Assembly: GCA_963847675.1 (NCBI GenBank)
Contig: CAWKAP010000007.1
Span: 43,729 to 107,728, forward strand
Direction of reading: 5' to 3'
Length of the DNA: 64,000 bases
From: JADJWR01 sp963847675
GTDB taxonomy: Bacteria; Pseudomonadota; Gammaproteobacteria; Burkholderiales; Burkholderiaceae_F
In this document: piece by piece, positions 1 to 8,543 of the stretch
Numbering within the stretch: the stretch's first letter is position 1
How the letters are laid out: every line of letters starts with the position of its first letter
Program-made: the position numbers and the translations under genes
Notes under the pieces: model-generated
Told to the model about the DNA's origin: nothing
Databases searched by the model: none
The model's input: only the letters and a program-made list of their open reading frames with translations

Positions 1-106
1 CGAGGCGTGGACCGCCGACGGCTCGGTGCGGCTGCTCGACCGCTACGAACCGGCACCGGGCGAGTACGAGTTCTACCTGAGCGCGGTTCGCGCGCTGTCT
101 GCATAG
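1..106 (+). CDS. C-terminal end of an unidentified protein (truncated by window start)
   Basis: Only the last 34 codons are visible, read from base 2 and ending in TAG at 104-106. The visible peptide ends with the residues EYEFYLSAVRALSA. It is acidic and has no motif I recognise. The gene stops 19 bases before the DsrC-like gene and is on the same strand, so it is probably the upstream member of that operon. No function is assigned. Confidence 0.5.
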   Translation, partial: EAWTADGSVRLLDRYEPAPGEYEFYLSAVRALSA

Positions 107-125
107 CCAAACGGAGAGGAGATCG

Positions 126-455
126 ATGAACTACGAGGTCAACGGCGAAACGCTGGAAGCCGACGAAGAGGGCTATCTGCTCGAGGCGAATTACTCCAAC
201 GAAATCTGTCCGGTCATCGCCCAGACCGAGGGCATCACGCTCAGCGACGACCACTGGGCGGTGATCAACTATCTGCGCGACCAGTACCGTGAGCATGGCC
301 AGACGCCCAACTTCCGCAACATGCTCAAGGACGTGACGGCGCTGCTGCCGCACCACGACAGCAAGACGCTGTACGACCTTTTCCCGGGCGGCCCCGCCAA
401 GCAGGCCGTCCGGTTCGCCGGCCTGCCGAAACCCTTCGGCAAGGGCGGATATTGA
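126..455 (+). CDS. DsrC/TusE family protein lacking the C-terminal cysteines
   Basis: A 109-residue protein of the DsrC/TusE sulfur-relay family. The family features are an N-terminal acidic start, a central helix region around TLSDDHWAVINYLRDQY and the C-terminal GPAKQAVRFAGLPKP arm. In functional DsrC or TusE this arm carries a penultimate cysteine and often a second one about ten residues earlier. Here the arm ends FGKGGY and the earlier position is valine, so both are missing; the only cysteine is C28. This matches the cysteine-less homologues called RspA, thought to be regulatory rather than sulfur carriers. A strong GGAGAGGAG ribosome site precedes ATG 126. It heads a tight cluster with an unknown protein and a dioxygenase. 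The family call is firm; a regulatory role is inference. Confidence 0.88.
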   Translation: MNYEVNGETLEADEEGYLLEANYSNEICPVIAQTEGITLSDDHWAVINYLRDQYREHGQTPNFRNMLKDVTALLPHHDSKTLYDLFPGGPAKQAVRFAGLPKPFGKGGY

Positions 456-457
456 CG

Positions 458-1132
458 GTGAGCAGCCCGCTGCGGCGGACCAAAAGCCGCTTCTTCGACA
501 AGCGCAAGGGGCGCGATCCGGCCACGCTGGCGAGCGTGGTTGCGTTCACGGCGTGGCGGCTCGGCCTGAACACGATCAAGCGGATGCGCAGCGCGCAGTT
601 CGAGATCGAGGCGAACCCGCAGTACTTCGAGGTGCTGCGCGAATACCTGGTGTTCCTGGTCCAGGTCGCCGACCGCTTCGCGCTGGCGCGCCTGTCGCTG
701 CCCGAGCGGCGCGCCTTCACCGTCTCGATCGTCAGGCGGCTCGCCGAACTCGTGGCCGAGAACCAGTCGCGCCTGCTCGACGAAAACCACGACGACGTGC
801 GCCGCGGCTTCATCGACCTGTACAACAGCCGCACCGACGACTACGCGCAACTCGACTTCGGAGAGACCGAGGGCTCGCACTACGACTTCATGCGCGTCTG
901 CAGCGTCGCACTTTCGGCGGTCGTCGCTCCGCAGGACCGGGCCTGGCTGGCCGATCAGCTGATGTCGTTCGAAGCGCCGGAGGCGATCAGCACGTTGCGC
1001 AAGGCGATGGACAACCTGATCGGCACGGCGGGATCGATCCTCGCGCCTCCGGACGACGAGGCGGCAGACGGGCCGTTTCCCGAGATGCCGGGCGTCGACG
1101 CGCCGGTCGACGACCCGATTCCGCCGGAGTGA
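458..1132 (+). CDS. Conserved-looking hypothetical protein next to the DsrC homologue
   Basis: About 224 residues, not recognised. It begins with a basic stretch (RRTKSRFFDKRKGRD), followed by a mostly helical soluble body rich in Arg, Leu and Glu, and an acidic proline-containing tail. There is no signal peptide or clear membrane segment. GTG 458 is preferred because the AAGGGCGG stretch lies at good spacing; a TTG at 452 overlapping the upstream stop is an alternative. It sits between the DsrC-like gene and the TauD-type dioxygenase with only a few bases on either side, so the three are probably co-transcribed. Function unknown. Confidence 0.72.
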   Translation: MSSPLRRTKSRFFDKRKGRDPATLASVVAFTAWRLGLNTIKRMRSAQFEIEANPQYFEVLREYLVFLVQVADRFALARLSLPERRAFTVSIVRRLAELVAENQSRLLDENHDDVRRGFIDLYNSRTDDYAQLDFGETEGSHYDFMRVCSVALSAVVAPQDRAWLADQLMSFEAPEAISTLRKAMDNLIGTAGSILAPPDDEAADGPFPEMPGVDAPVDDPIPPE

Positions 1133-1137
1133 CGGCG

Positions 1138-2040
1138 ATGCCGGCCGCCATGCTCGCCGACAACCCGTTCGACCTCGACGACGACGCCGTCTACCGGCGC
1201 TGGCGTGAGCGCAAGCTCGCCGACAGCCCGCGCTCGACCGACGACCTGCTGGTCGAGGTGGCCGACCCGCTGCACCTGACGGCCGCCGAGCGCGCCGCAC
1301 TGCTCGACCGCTGCGAGCGCGCCAACATGGCCGTCTATGTTTCAGCACGAGCCGATGCCGACAGCGCGATCCCGCGCCGCATCGGCGAGCAGCTCGGGCT
1401 GCGCACGCTCGACGTCAACGTCATGGCCGACGACGACGGCATCTCGCCGCTGTCGGCGGTCGCGGCCGGCCCGCGCAGCGGCTTCATCCCCTACACCAAC
1501 CGCGCCATCCGCTGGCACACCGACGGCTACTACAACCCGCCGCAGCGGCGGATCCGCGCCATGATCCTGCATTGCGTGCAGCGCGCGGATGCCGGCGGCG
1601 AGAACCGCCTGCTCGACCACGAACTCGCCTACATCGCGCTGCGCGACGCGGACCCGGCGCACATCGGCGCGCTGATGCTGGCCGACGCGATGACGATTCC
1701 GGCGCGCTCCGAGGAAGGCGAGGTGGCCCGCGGCGACCAGACCGGCCCGGTGTTCTCGATCGACGACGACGGGCGGCTGCACATGCGCTACACGGCCCGC
1801 ACGCGCAGCATCGCGTGGAAGGACGATCCCGCCGTGCGCGCAGCCACCGACGCCCTGCTGCGCGTGCTGGAGACCGATCCCCATGTCCTGTGCCTGAGGC
1901 AGGAGCCCGGCATGGGCATCGTCTGCAACAATGTCCTGCACGACCGCGCGGCGTTCACCGACTCGCCCGGGCACACTCGCCTGGTCCTGCGCGCGCGCTA
2001 CTACGAGCGCATCGGCAGCCAAGCGCACACCGCCAGCTGA
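1138..2040 (+). CDS. TauD/TfdA-family Fe(II)/2-oxoglutarate dioxygenase
   Basis: A 300-residue non-heme iron oxygenase. The metal-binding facial triad is visible as H127 and D129 in RWHTDGYYNPP and the distal histidine H268 in VLHDRAAFTD; arginines around 281-287 (HTRLVLRARYY) would bind 2-oxoglutarate. TauD/TfdA enzymes hydroxylate organic substrates, including sulfonates, with 2-oxoglutarate and oxygen. Family membership does not define the substrate here. ATG 1138 starts five bases after the preceding stop, so it is the third gene of the same cluster. Its partnership with a DsrC homologue suggests organosulfur chemistry, but that is inference. Confidence 0.88.
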   Translation: MPAAMLADNPFDLDDDAVYRRWRERKLADSPRSTDDLLVEVADPLHLTAAERAALLDRCERANMAVYVSARADADSAIPRRIGEQLGLRTLDVNVMADDDGISPLSAVAAGPRSGFIPYTNRAIRWHTDGYYNPPQRRIRAMILHCVQRADAGGENRLLDHELAYIALRDADPAHIGALMLADAMTIPARSEEGEVARGDQTGPVFSIDDDGRLHMRYTARTRSIAWKDDPAVRAATDALLRVLETDPHVLCLRQEPGMGIVCNNVLHDRAAFTDSPGHTRLVLRARYYERIGSQAHTAS

Positions 2041-2108
2041 CGCGGCCAGCATACGCGCGGGTTCGCCGCGCTGCGTAAGCCGCCTGCGCGGCGATCGTCA
2101 GCCGCGCA

Positions 2109-2573
2109 TCACGGCCTCGCGAGCGGCACTTCGTAGAGCCGCTCGGGCAGCCGCTCGCGGATCTCCTTCGGCGAAAGCTTGACGAAGTTGCGGTGGAGTT
2201 CGAGCACCACGAGTCGCCGCGTCTGCTCGGCCATCGACTTGCGCATCAGCCCGAGGAAATCCGGCGGCGCCACCAGCACCATCCGCTCCGCCTCGCCCTG
2301 CACGCGCGCCTTCTCGAGCCGTTTGGCGAGGAAATGGGCAAAGTCGAGCGCCGCCTGTTGCCGCGGTCCGACTTCGCTTTCCATCGTGTGACGTCCCTGC
2401 CCGGCACTGTCGAACGCCCGCCCCGGAAGATCGCTGGTCAGTTCGCGCGCCAGCATCCGACCTTCCGGATGCGTCATCGCCTCGAGTTCCTTGATCGGTC
2501 CGGTCGGTTCGTCGGCACCGAAGATGCGCGCCGCACTGGAATCCGCAACGACGATCCATGTAGTTGCCGTCAT
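2109..2573 (-). CDS. Host attachment family protein
   Basis: A 154-residue protein beginning MTATTWIVVADSSAARIF, typical of the bacterial host attachment protein family first linked to plant-bacterium attachment. It has the usual layout: an N-terminal strand with WIVVADSSAARI, a middle GRAFDSAGQGRH motif, and a C-terminal region (VLVAPPDFLGLMRKSM ... LVVLELHRNFVKLSPKEIRERLP). There is no signal peptide. The ATG at 2573 was chosen because upstream in-frame sequence is not family-like. The biochemical role is not known. It is convergent with the dioxygenase gene, 68 bases away. Confidence 0.8.
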   Translation of the reverse strand: MTATTWIVVADSSAARIFGADEPTGPIKELEAMTHPEGRMLARELTSDLPGRAFDSAGQGRHTMESEVGPRQQAALDFAHFLAKRLEKARVQGEAERMVLVAPPDFLGLMRKSMAEQTRRLVVLELHRNFVKLSPKEIRERLPERLYEVPLARP

Positions 2574-2795
2574 CTTGTCCACCCTTTTCGCGGCCGCGGG
2601 CGGAACCCACCCGCGCTGCCGTAGTCGATTACGAAAACACCCTAGCGCCATTGCGCCCGGCCGGTGTTGACCGCACGCAGGATCTGCGCGCGGCAACCGG
2701 CAGATCGAGAACGGCGCGAACGGCTTTCTCGCCGCGAGCGTGTCGCCTTCTGACCTCAGGACAGACGCGTTGCCCACACCGGCATTTCGTCCCGC

Positions 2796-3902
2796 CTACG
2801 ACGCCTGCGGCACCAGGTCGCGCATCCGCTCGCGCGCGGCATGCGCCGCCTCCGCGAAGCGTCGAATGCCATCTTCCTCGAGCTCGGCGGCAACCTGGTC
2901 GAGGTCGATGCCGAACGTCGCCAGGCGCGCGACCAGCACCTCGGCCTCGGCCAGGCCTTCTTCGATGCGCACCTTCGGCTCGCCGTGGTGACGGTAGGCG
3001 GTCATCGTCTCCTGCGTCATCGTGTTGATCGTCTGCGGCGCGATCAGCGGATCGACGTAGCGGATGTCGCTGTAGGCGGGGTTCTTGGTCGACGTCGACG
3101 CCCACAGCAGCCGCTGCGGCCGCGCGCCGAGCGCGGTGAGCTGCTGCCACACCGTGTCTGCCTGCTGGCGCAGGAACTCGCGGTAGGCGAGCCTGGCGCA
3201 GGCGATCGCCGCCTGGCCGCGCAGCGTGCCTGCGCCCGGCTTCCCGCTCTCCTCGAGACGGCGGTCGACCAGCGTGTCGATGCGGCTGACGAAGAGACTC
3301 GCCACCGAGGACACGTTCGTGACCGGCTTGCCGGCCATCGCCCGCTCCTTCAGGCCCTGCAGGTACGCCTGCGCCACTTCGAGATAGCGGGCCACGCTGA
3401 ACAGCAGCGTGGCGTTGACGTTCACGCCTGCCGCGGTCAGCCGCCGGATCGCGGTGAGGCCCTCCTTCGTGGCCGGCACCTTGATCATCACGTTCGGCCG
3501 GTTCAGCGCCGCCCACAGGTACTCGCCCTCGGCAACGGTGGCATCCGCGTCGCGCGCCAGCCGCGGCGAGGCCTCGATGCTGACGTAGCCGTCCGCGCCC
3601 TGGGTTCGCTCGTGCACCGGCCGCAGCAGGTCGGCGGCGCGGGCGACGTCCTGCCGCATCAGCAGGTCGACGATGCCCGGCGCCTCGTTGCCGGCGGCTG
3701 CCAGTTGCGCGATGTCGGCGGCATAGTCGTTCGACGAGGTCAGCGCCTTCTCGAAGATGCTGGGATTGGTCGTGACGCCGGTGACGCCATCGTTTTCGAT
3801 CATCCGCACCAGGCTGCCGTCCTCGAGCAGTCGGCGGTCGATGGTGTCGAGCCACACGCTCTGGCCGAGCGCGCCGATGGCCTGCAGGCGATTAAGTGTC
3901 AT
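2796..3902 (-). CDS. tal: Transaldolase
   Basis: 368 residues. Transaldolase moves a dihydroxyacetone unit between sedoheptulose 7-phosphate and glyceraldehyde 3-phosphate in the non-oxidative pentose phosphate pathway. The Schiff-base lysine is K141 in NVMIKVPATKEG; other family stretches are GVTTNPSIFEKAL near residue 42, NVNATLLFS, and the RLLWASTSTKNPAYSD segment. Length and motifs fit the long bacterial and plant type rather than the short TalC type. The ATG at 3902 has a GGAGGAG ribosome site. The gene is divergent from iorA, and the 244-base gap between them probably holds both promoters. Confidence 0.95.
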   Translation of the reverse strand: MTLNRLQAIGALGQSVWLDTIDRRLLEDGSLVRMIENDGVTGVTTNPSIFEKALTSSNDYAADIAQLAAAGNEAPGIVDLLMRQDVARAADLLRPVHERTQGADGYVSIEASPRLARDADATVAEGEYLWAALNRPNVMIKVPATKEGLTAIRRLTAAGVNVNATLLFSVARYLEVAQAYLQGLKERAMAGKPVTNVSSVASLFVSRIDTLVDRRLEESGKPGAGTLRGQAAIACARLAYREFLRQQADTVWQQLTALGARPQRLLWASTSTKNPAYSDIRYVDPLIAPQTINTMTQETMTAYRHHGEPKVRIEEGLAEAEVLVARLATFGIDLDQVAAELEEDGIRRFAEAAHAARERMRDLVPQAS

Positions 3903-4146
3903 GTCTTCTTCTCCTCCGCGAACGGTGAACCCGAAAGCCGCGCCATGGCCGGCCGCAGCACGCAATCCACCTTTGACTACAGTCTGGCACCAGTCGGCGC
4001 CGAAGGTTCCGGGGCAAGCGGGAATGTGTCCCTTCCCGGGGCGGCAGACGTGGACTCCTTCACCCGGCGCGTGGGTCTCCTGACGACAGAAGCTCCGTTT
4101 CGAGTCGCTCCGTCTTCCGCCGTTATCATGCCGCGGGAGCAGAACG

Positions 4147-5781
4147 ATGACGGAAAGAATCCTGCTGGGAGACGAGGCAGTCGCACAGGGAGCGGTCGAT
4201 GCCGGCATCAGCGCCGCATACGCCTATCCCGGCACGCCGTCGACCGAGATCTTCGAAACCATCCGGCGCTACGCGAAATCGGCCGATCCGCCGATCCGCG
4301 GGCTGTGGTCGACCAACGAGAAGGTCGCGCTCGAGGAAGGCGTCGGTGTCTCGTATGCCGGAAGGCGCGCGCTCGTCGCGATGAAGCACGTCGGCCTGAA
4401 TGTCGCCGCCGACCCGTTCATGAACGTCGCCGTGGCCGGCGCGCACGGTGGCCTGGTGGTGGCGGTCGCCGACGATCCGTCGATGCACAGTTCGCAGAAC
4501 GAGCAGGACTCGCGCTACTTCGCCGACTTCGCGCAGGTGCCCTGCCTCGAACCGTCCAACCAGCAGGAATGCTACGAATTCACGCGCGAGGCGTTCGAGC
4601 TGTCCGAGCAGTTGCGCGTGCCGGTGATGCTGCGCCTGGTCACGCGGCTCGCGCACAGCCGCGCCGTGGTCAGGTCGTCGCCGCCGCGGCCGCAGAACGA
4701 GGCGCGCTACGCCGCCGATGCGAGCCTTTACACGCTGATCCCGTCCAACGCGCGGCGCGCTTACGGCAAGCTGCTCGACAAGCAGCCGGCCATGGCCGAG
4801 TACGCCGAGCGCCACGCCGCCAACGCGCTGACGCTGCGCGGCGGCCGATGCCCGGGCATCCTGGTGAGCGGCGTGGCCTGGAACTACCTGCAGGAGGCGC
4901 TGGGGTCCGCGCTCGAGCACTACCACCTGCTGCGCATCGGCGTCTATCCGCTGCCCGTGGCCAAGATCCGCCGGCTGCTCGACGCCTCGACCGAGGTGTG
5001 GGTGGTCGAGGAAGGCTATCCGTTCATCGAGCGCTATGTCAGCGCACTGGGCCTGATGCGCGAGCCGCCGATCCACGGCAAGATGACCGGGCACCTTCCG
5101 CGCAGCGGCGAGCTGACGCCGGATGCGCTGCGCCAGAGCTTCGGGCTGCCCCTCCGCGAGTCGCTGCGGATCCCCGGCCTCGACGACGTGCTGGTGGGCC
5201 GCCCGCCGCGGCTGTGCGACGCCTGCCCGCACGACGATGCTTACGCGGCAATCAAGGAGGCGATCGCCGATCTCGGCGACGACGTGCGCGTCCAGGGCGA
5301 CATCGGCTGCTACGCGCTCGGCTACCTCAAGCCGCACCAGGCGATCCACTCGTGCCTGTGCATGGGCGCCTCGATCGGCATGGCGATCGGCGCCGCCCAC
5401 GCCGGCATGCGGCCGGCGCTCGCCGTGATCGGCGACGGCACGTTCACCCATTCCGGAATGGCCCCGCTGCTCGATGCGGCGCGCGACGACATTCCGATCA
5501 AGGTCTTCATCCTCGACAACAGCATCGTCGCGATGACCGGCGGCCAGCCGATGATGGCCACCGACGAGCAGGTGGTCGACCTCGTCGCGGGCCTCGGCGT
5601 GCCGCGCAGCCGCATCCACATCGTCTCGCCGACGCCGCAGAAGAAGGCGGAGAACGTGCGCCTGATCCGCGCGGAGATCGCCCGCGACGGGCTGTCGGTG
5701 ATCGTTGCCCGCCGTGCCTGCGTCACCTACGCCAAGGTCATCAAGGAGCACCGTCGCAGCCGGAAGCCCGCGCCGGCATGA
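4147..5781 (+). CDS. iorA: Indolepyruvate ferredoxin oxidoreductase alpha subunit, ferredoxin domain absent
   Basis: 544 residues. IorA carries thiamine diphosphate and with IorB oxidatively decarboxylates indolepyruvate and related aryl pyruvates to acyl-CoA. Visible features are the N-terminal AYAYPGTPSTEIFE region, the RPPRLCDACPHDD segment, and the thiamine diphosphate motif running from GDGTFTHSGM to LDNS. The usual C-terminal 4Fe-4S ferredoxin module of the family is missing: the protein stops soon after RACVTYAKVIKEH. Electrons must therefore leave by another route or a separate ferredoxin. A TATCAT hexamer near 4124 is a possible -10. The stop overlaps the iorB start as ATGA. Confidence 0.9.
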   Translation: MTERILLGDEAVAQGAVDAGISAAYAYPGTPSTEIFETIRRYAKSADPPIRGLWSTNEKVALEEGVGVSYAGRRALVAMKHVGLNVAADPFMNVAVAGAHGGLVVAVADDPSMHSSQNEQDSRYFADFAQVPCLEPSNQQECYEFTREAFELSEQLRVPVMLRLVTRLAHSRAVVRSSPPRPQNEARYAADASLYTLIPSNARRAYGKLLDKQPAMAEYAERHAANALTLRGGRCPGILVSGVAWNYLQEALGSALEHYHLLRIGVYPLPVAKIRRLLDASTEVWVVEEGYPFIERYVSALGLMREPPIHGKMTGHLPRSGELTPDALRQSFGLPLRESLRIPGLDDVLVGRPPRLCDACPHDDAYAAIKEAIADLGDDVRVQGDIGCYALGYLKPHQAIHSCLCMGASIGMAIGAAHAGMRPALAVIGDGTFTHSGMAPLLDAARDDIPIKVFILDNSIVAMTGGQPMMATDEQVVDLVAGLGVPRSRIHIVSPTPQKKAENVRLIRAEIARDGLSVIVARRACVTYAKVIKEHRRSRKPAPA

Positions 5782-6564
5782 ACTACGACCTCGTCATCTG
5801 CGGCGTCGGCGGCCAGGGCGTGCTGTCGATGGCCTGGGTCGTCGACCACGCCGCGGTCGAGGCGGGCTTTCACCTGAAGCAGCCCGAGGTGCACGGGATG
5901 GCGCAGCGCGGCGGCGCCGTTTCGGCATTCGTGCGCATCGCCGACGCGCCCGTGGCGAGCGATCTCATCGCCGATGGCACTGCCCGCTTGGTGCTGTCGG
6001 TCGAGCCGATGGAAAGCCTGCGCTACGCGAAGATGCTCCGGCCCGATGGCTGGATCGTCACCGACGTCACGCCGCTGAAGAACGTGGCGGCCTACCCGGA
6101 CACGGGCAGGCTCTTCGACGTGCTGTTCTCGGCGCCGCGCCTCGTCGCCGTCGACGCGGGCGCGCTCGCGCGCAAGGCGGGCACGGTCAAGGCGAACAAC
6201 ATGGTCATGCTCGGCGCCGCCGCGTCGCTGCTGCCGGTGCCGGTGACGCTGATCGAGAAGCACCTGAAGTTGCTGTTCGCGGCCAAGGGCGAGCGCATCG
6301 TCGCCGCGAACGTGGCCGCCTTCCGCATGGGCGACGCGGCGAGCCGCTTTGCCGCCGCACTCGCGGCCGGCGGCGTGCCGACCGGCATCATCGCCCGCGT
6401 CGTGCCCCGGCTCGACTTCGAACCCGGTCCGGTCGCCGGGCACGTCGTCGCGCAGTGGATCGAGCGCCTCGGTGCGCGCGGATGCGGCAAGATGGGCCGC
6501 ACGCATTTTCGAAGGCGAAGAAGTGGTGGCACTCGACGCGGGGCTTTCCGCGCTGTCGACCTGA
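5778..6564 (+). CDS. iorB: Indolepyruvate oxidoreductase beta subunit (one apparent frameshift)
   Basis: The small gamma-like subunit, starting MNYDLVICGVGGQGVLSM with the typical GGQG nucleotide-binding turn and the PEVHGMAQRGG motif. It overlaps the iorA stop, so translation is coupled. The first frame reads well to about base 6473. After that, family-like sequence resumes one frame over as ARIFEGEEVVALDAGLSALST and stops at 6564, giving about 262 residues. One extra base near 6473-6481 (the GCGCGCGG run) explains the break. Staying in the original frame would give a long arginine-rich tail with no coding character. Function is firm; the frameshift is probably a sequence error. Confidence 0.85.
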
Positions 6565-6690
6565 CGCGCCGGGCCGAATCGTCGAGTGGCCTTGCTCAGC
6601 ACCGAGCCGTCCAGGCCCCGCCGAGAGAATGGCGCGACCGTCCGTATCCGGCGCGCGCAGACGCCCTAACATCCGCTGCTGAACAGAGCC

Positions 6691-8427
6691 ATGGTTTTCG
6701 ACGAGCGCCCCTCCCCGGCACGCGTCAGCGCCGCGGCGGCAGCGAAACTGCCGCGCGCCGTGCTGCTGGCGCTCATCGTCGCCTACAGCGTCAGCGGGCT
6801 CTTCGGCCGCGACCCGTGGCAGGAGGCCGACGCGACCGGCTTCGGCATCATGTGGACGATGGCGCGCTCCGGCGACTGGCTGCTGCCCGCCGTGGCCGGG
6901 GAACTGGTCGCCGCTGACGGCCCGCTCGCGTTCTGGGTCGGCGCCGGGTCGATTGCCCTCCTCGGCCGTGCAATCGGAGATGTTGCCGCCGCCCGGCTGC
7001 CGGAAATCCTGTGGTTCTTCCTGGCCACCGGCGCGCTGTGGTACGCGATGCTGCGCCTGGCGCGCCGGGAAGAGGCGCAGCCGGTCGCCTTCGCCTTCGG
7101 CGGAGAGGCGACGTCGCGCGACTACGGGCGCATGCTGGCCGACGTGGCCGTGCTGCTCGTCCTCGGGACGATCGGGCCGGTCGTGACCCTGCACGAGACA
7201 ACGGTCGAGCCGGCAGCGTTCGCGCTGTCCTGCGTTGCGATCTATGGCCTAGCGCTGTCCCTGGACCGGCCTTACGGCGGCGCGCTGCTGTCCGGTGCCG
7301 CCCTCGGCCTGCTGCTGCTGACGCGCGCCGCACAGCCGACGCTGTGGTTCGTGCTGGCCGCGCTTCCCTTGGTCGCCTGCACGGCGCAGGTGGCGGTTCG
7401 CATGCGCGCTGCCCTGCTGCTGCTGCTTGCCGTGGCTGCGATCGCCTGCGCCTGGGTGTCTGCCGTGCTGAACTGGCGCGGAACTGCCGGCGCCGTCTAC
7501 CTGCTCGAGTGGGCGACCGGCAGCCTGCAGCAGTTCGGCTGGCCGAACTCGGAAAACCTGATGTGGCTGCTGCGCACGCTGCCCTGGCACACCTGGCCGC
7601 TTTGGCCGTTGGCGGCCTGGGCGCTGTACGCCTGGCGCCATGGCGCGCGGCGCCCGCACGTGGCACTGGGGGCGTTGCTGCTGGTCATGCAGGCGCTCGG
7701 CCTGCTGACGACCCGCTCGCCGAGCGCAGCCGATCTCGTGCACATCGTGCCGCCACTCGTGCTGCTGGCGGCCTTCGGCGCAGTCGCGATGCGGCGCGCG
7801 GCGGAAACCGCGATCGACTGGTTCGCGATCACGGCGTTCTGTCTCTTCACCGCGGCGCTGTGGGCGTACTTCATCGCGATGCACGCCGGCGTGCCGCCGA
7901 AGATGCATTCTTCCGTGGTGCGGCTGACCGCGGGCTACGTGCCGCCGCTGGACTGGGCGCGCGTGAGCATTGCGGCGACCGCGTCGGCCTTCTGGCTGGC
8001 CCTGGTCGCCTGGCGCGTGCACCAGCCTTCCGGCGCGCTGTGGCGTGGTCCGGCGCTCGCCGCCACCGGCCTGGTCACATTGTGGGTGGCCTTCTCTTCG
8101 CTGTTTCTCGATGCCGTCGATCACCGCCGCTCGTTCGCAGCCGTGGCCCGGGCAGCGGCGGCGCAGATCGCGGCATCCGGCACGGCCGACGACTGCGTGC
8201 TGGCGCACCACCTGCGTCCTTCGCATCGCGCCGTTTTCGCCTTCCACGGCGGGATCCGCTTCAAGGCCGGCGACCCTGCCGCCTGCGCATTCGCCCTGCA
8301 CCGTGATGTCGCCGGCTCGCTGCTCGACGACGGACTGCCGTCGGGCCACTGGACCGAGATATGGAACGGGCACCGACCGGGACAGCCCGACGAGGTCATC
8401 CGCCTTTATCGGCGCAGCAGCGGCTGA
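6691..8427 (+). CDS. ArnT-like/GT39-type membrane glycosyltransferase
   Basis: 578 residues with about a dozen hydrophobic segments. The N-terminal loop after the first membrane helix contains GRDPWQEADATGFGIM, resembling the acidic catalytic loop of ArnT/PMT-type lipid-linked sugar transferases (usually with RDPWxxDE-like sequence). A soluble C-terminal part follows the last helix (about residues 460-578). Such enzymes transfer sugars from polyprenyl phosphate to lipid A or proteins in the periplasm. The exact donor and acceptor cannot be read from the sequence. It follows iorB by 126 bases and is probably a separate unit. Confidence 0.75.
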   Translation: MVFDERPSPARVSAAAAAKLPRAVLLALIVAYSVSGLFGRDPWQEADATGFGIMWTMARSGDWLLPAVAGELVAADGPLAFWVGAGSIALLGRAIGDVAAARLPEILWFFLATGALWYAMLRLARREEAQPVAFAFGGEATSRDYGRMLADVAVLLVLGTIGPVVTLHETTVEPAAFALSCVAIYGLALSLDRPYGGALLSGAALGLLLLTRAAQPTLWFVLAALPLVACTAQVAVRMRAALLLLLAVAAIACAWVSAVLNWRGTAGAVYLLEWATGSLQQFGWPNSENLMWLLRTLPWHTWPLWPLAAWALYAWRHGARRPHVALGALLLVMQALGLLTTRSPSAADLVHIVPPLVLLAAFGAVAMRRAAETAIDWFAITAFCLFTAALWAYFIAMHAGVPPKMHSSVVRLTAGYVPPLDWARVSIAATASAFWLALVAWRVHQPSGALWRGPALAATGLVTLWVAFSSLFLDAVDHRRSFAAVARAAAAQIAASGTADDCVLAHHLRPSHRAVFAFHGGIRFKAGDPAACAFALHRDVAGSLLDDGLPSGHWTEIWNGHRPGQPDEVIRLYRRSSG

Positions 8428-8543
8428 ACGACCTGTTCGCGGGCCCTCGCAGTGCCCCGCAGCGAAGACGCGGGGATCCGCTCGGGCCGCGGTGCACCTG
8501 TCTACACTTCCCAACCCCAGCGCATTCAGACACCACCACGGAT

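Noticed and set aside
2841..6917. A 4-kb open frame on the plus strand
   Set aside because: It is antisense to tal, then out of frame over iorA, and only its 5778-6473 portion is a real gene (iorB). The rest is arginine-rich shadow sequence common at this GC content.
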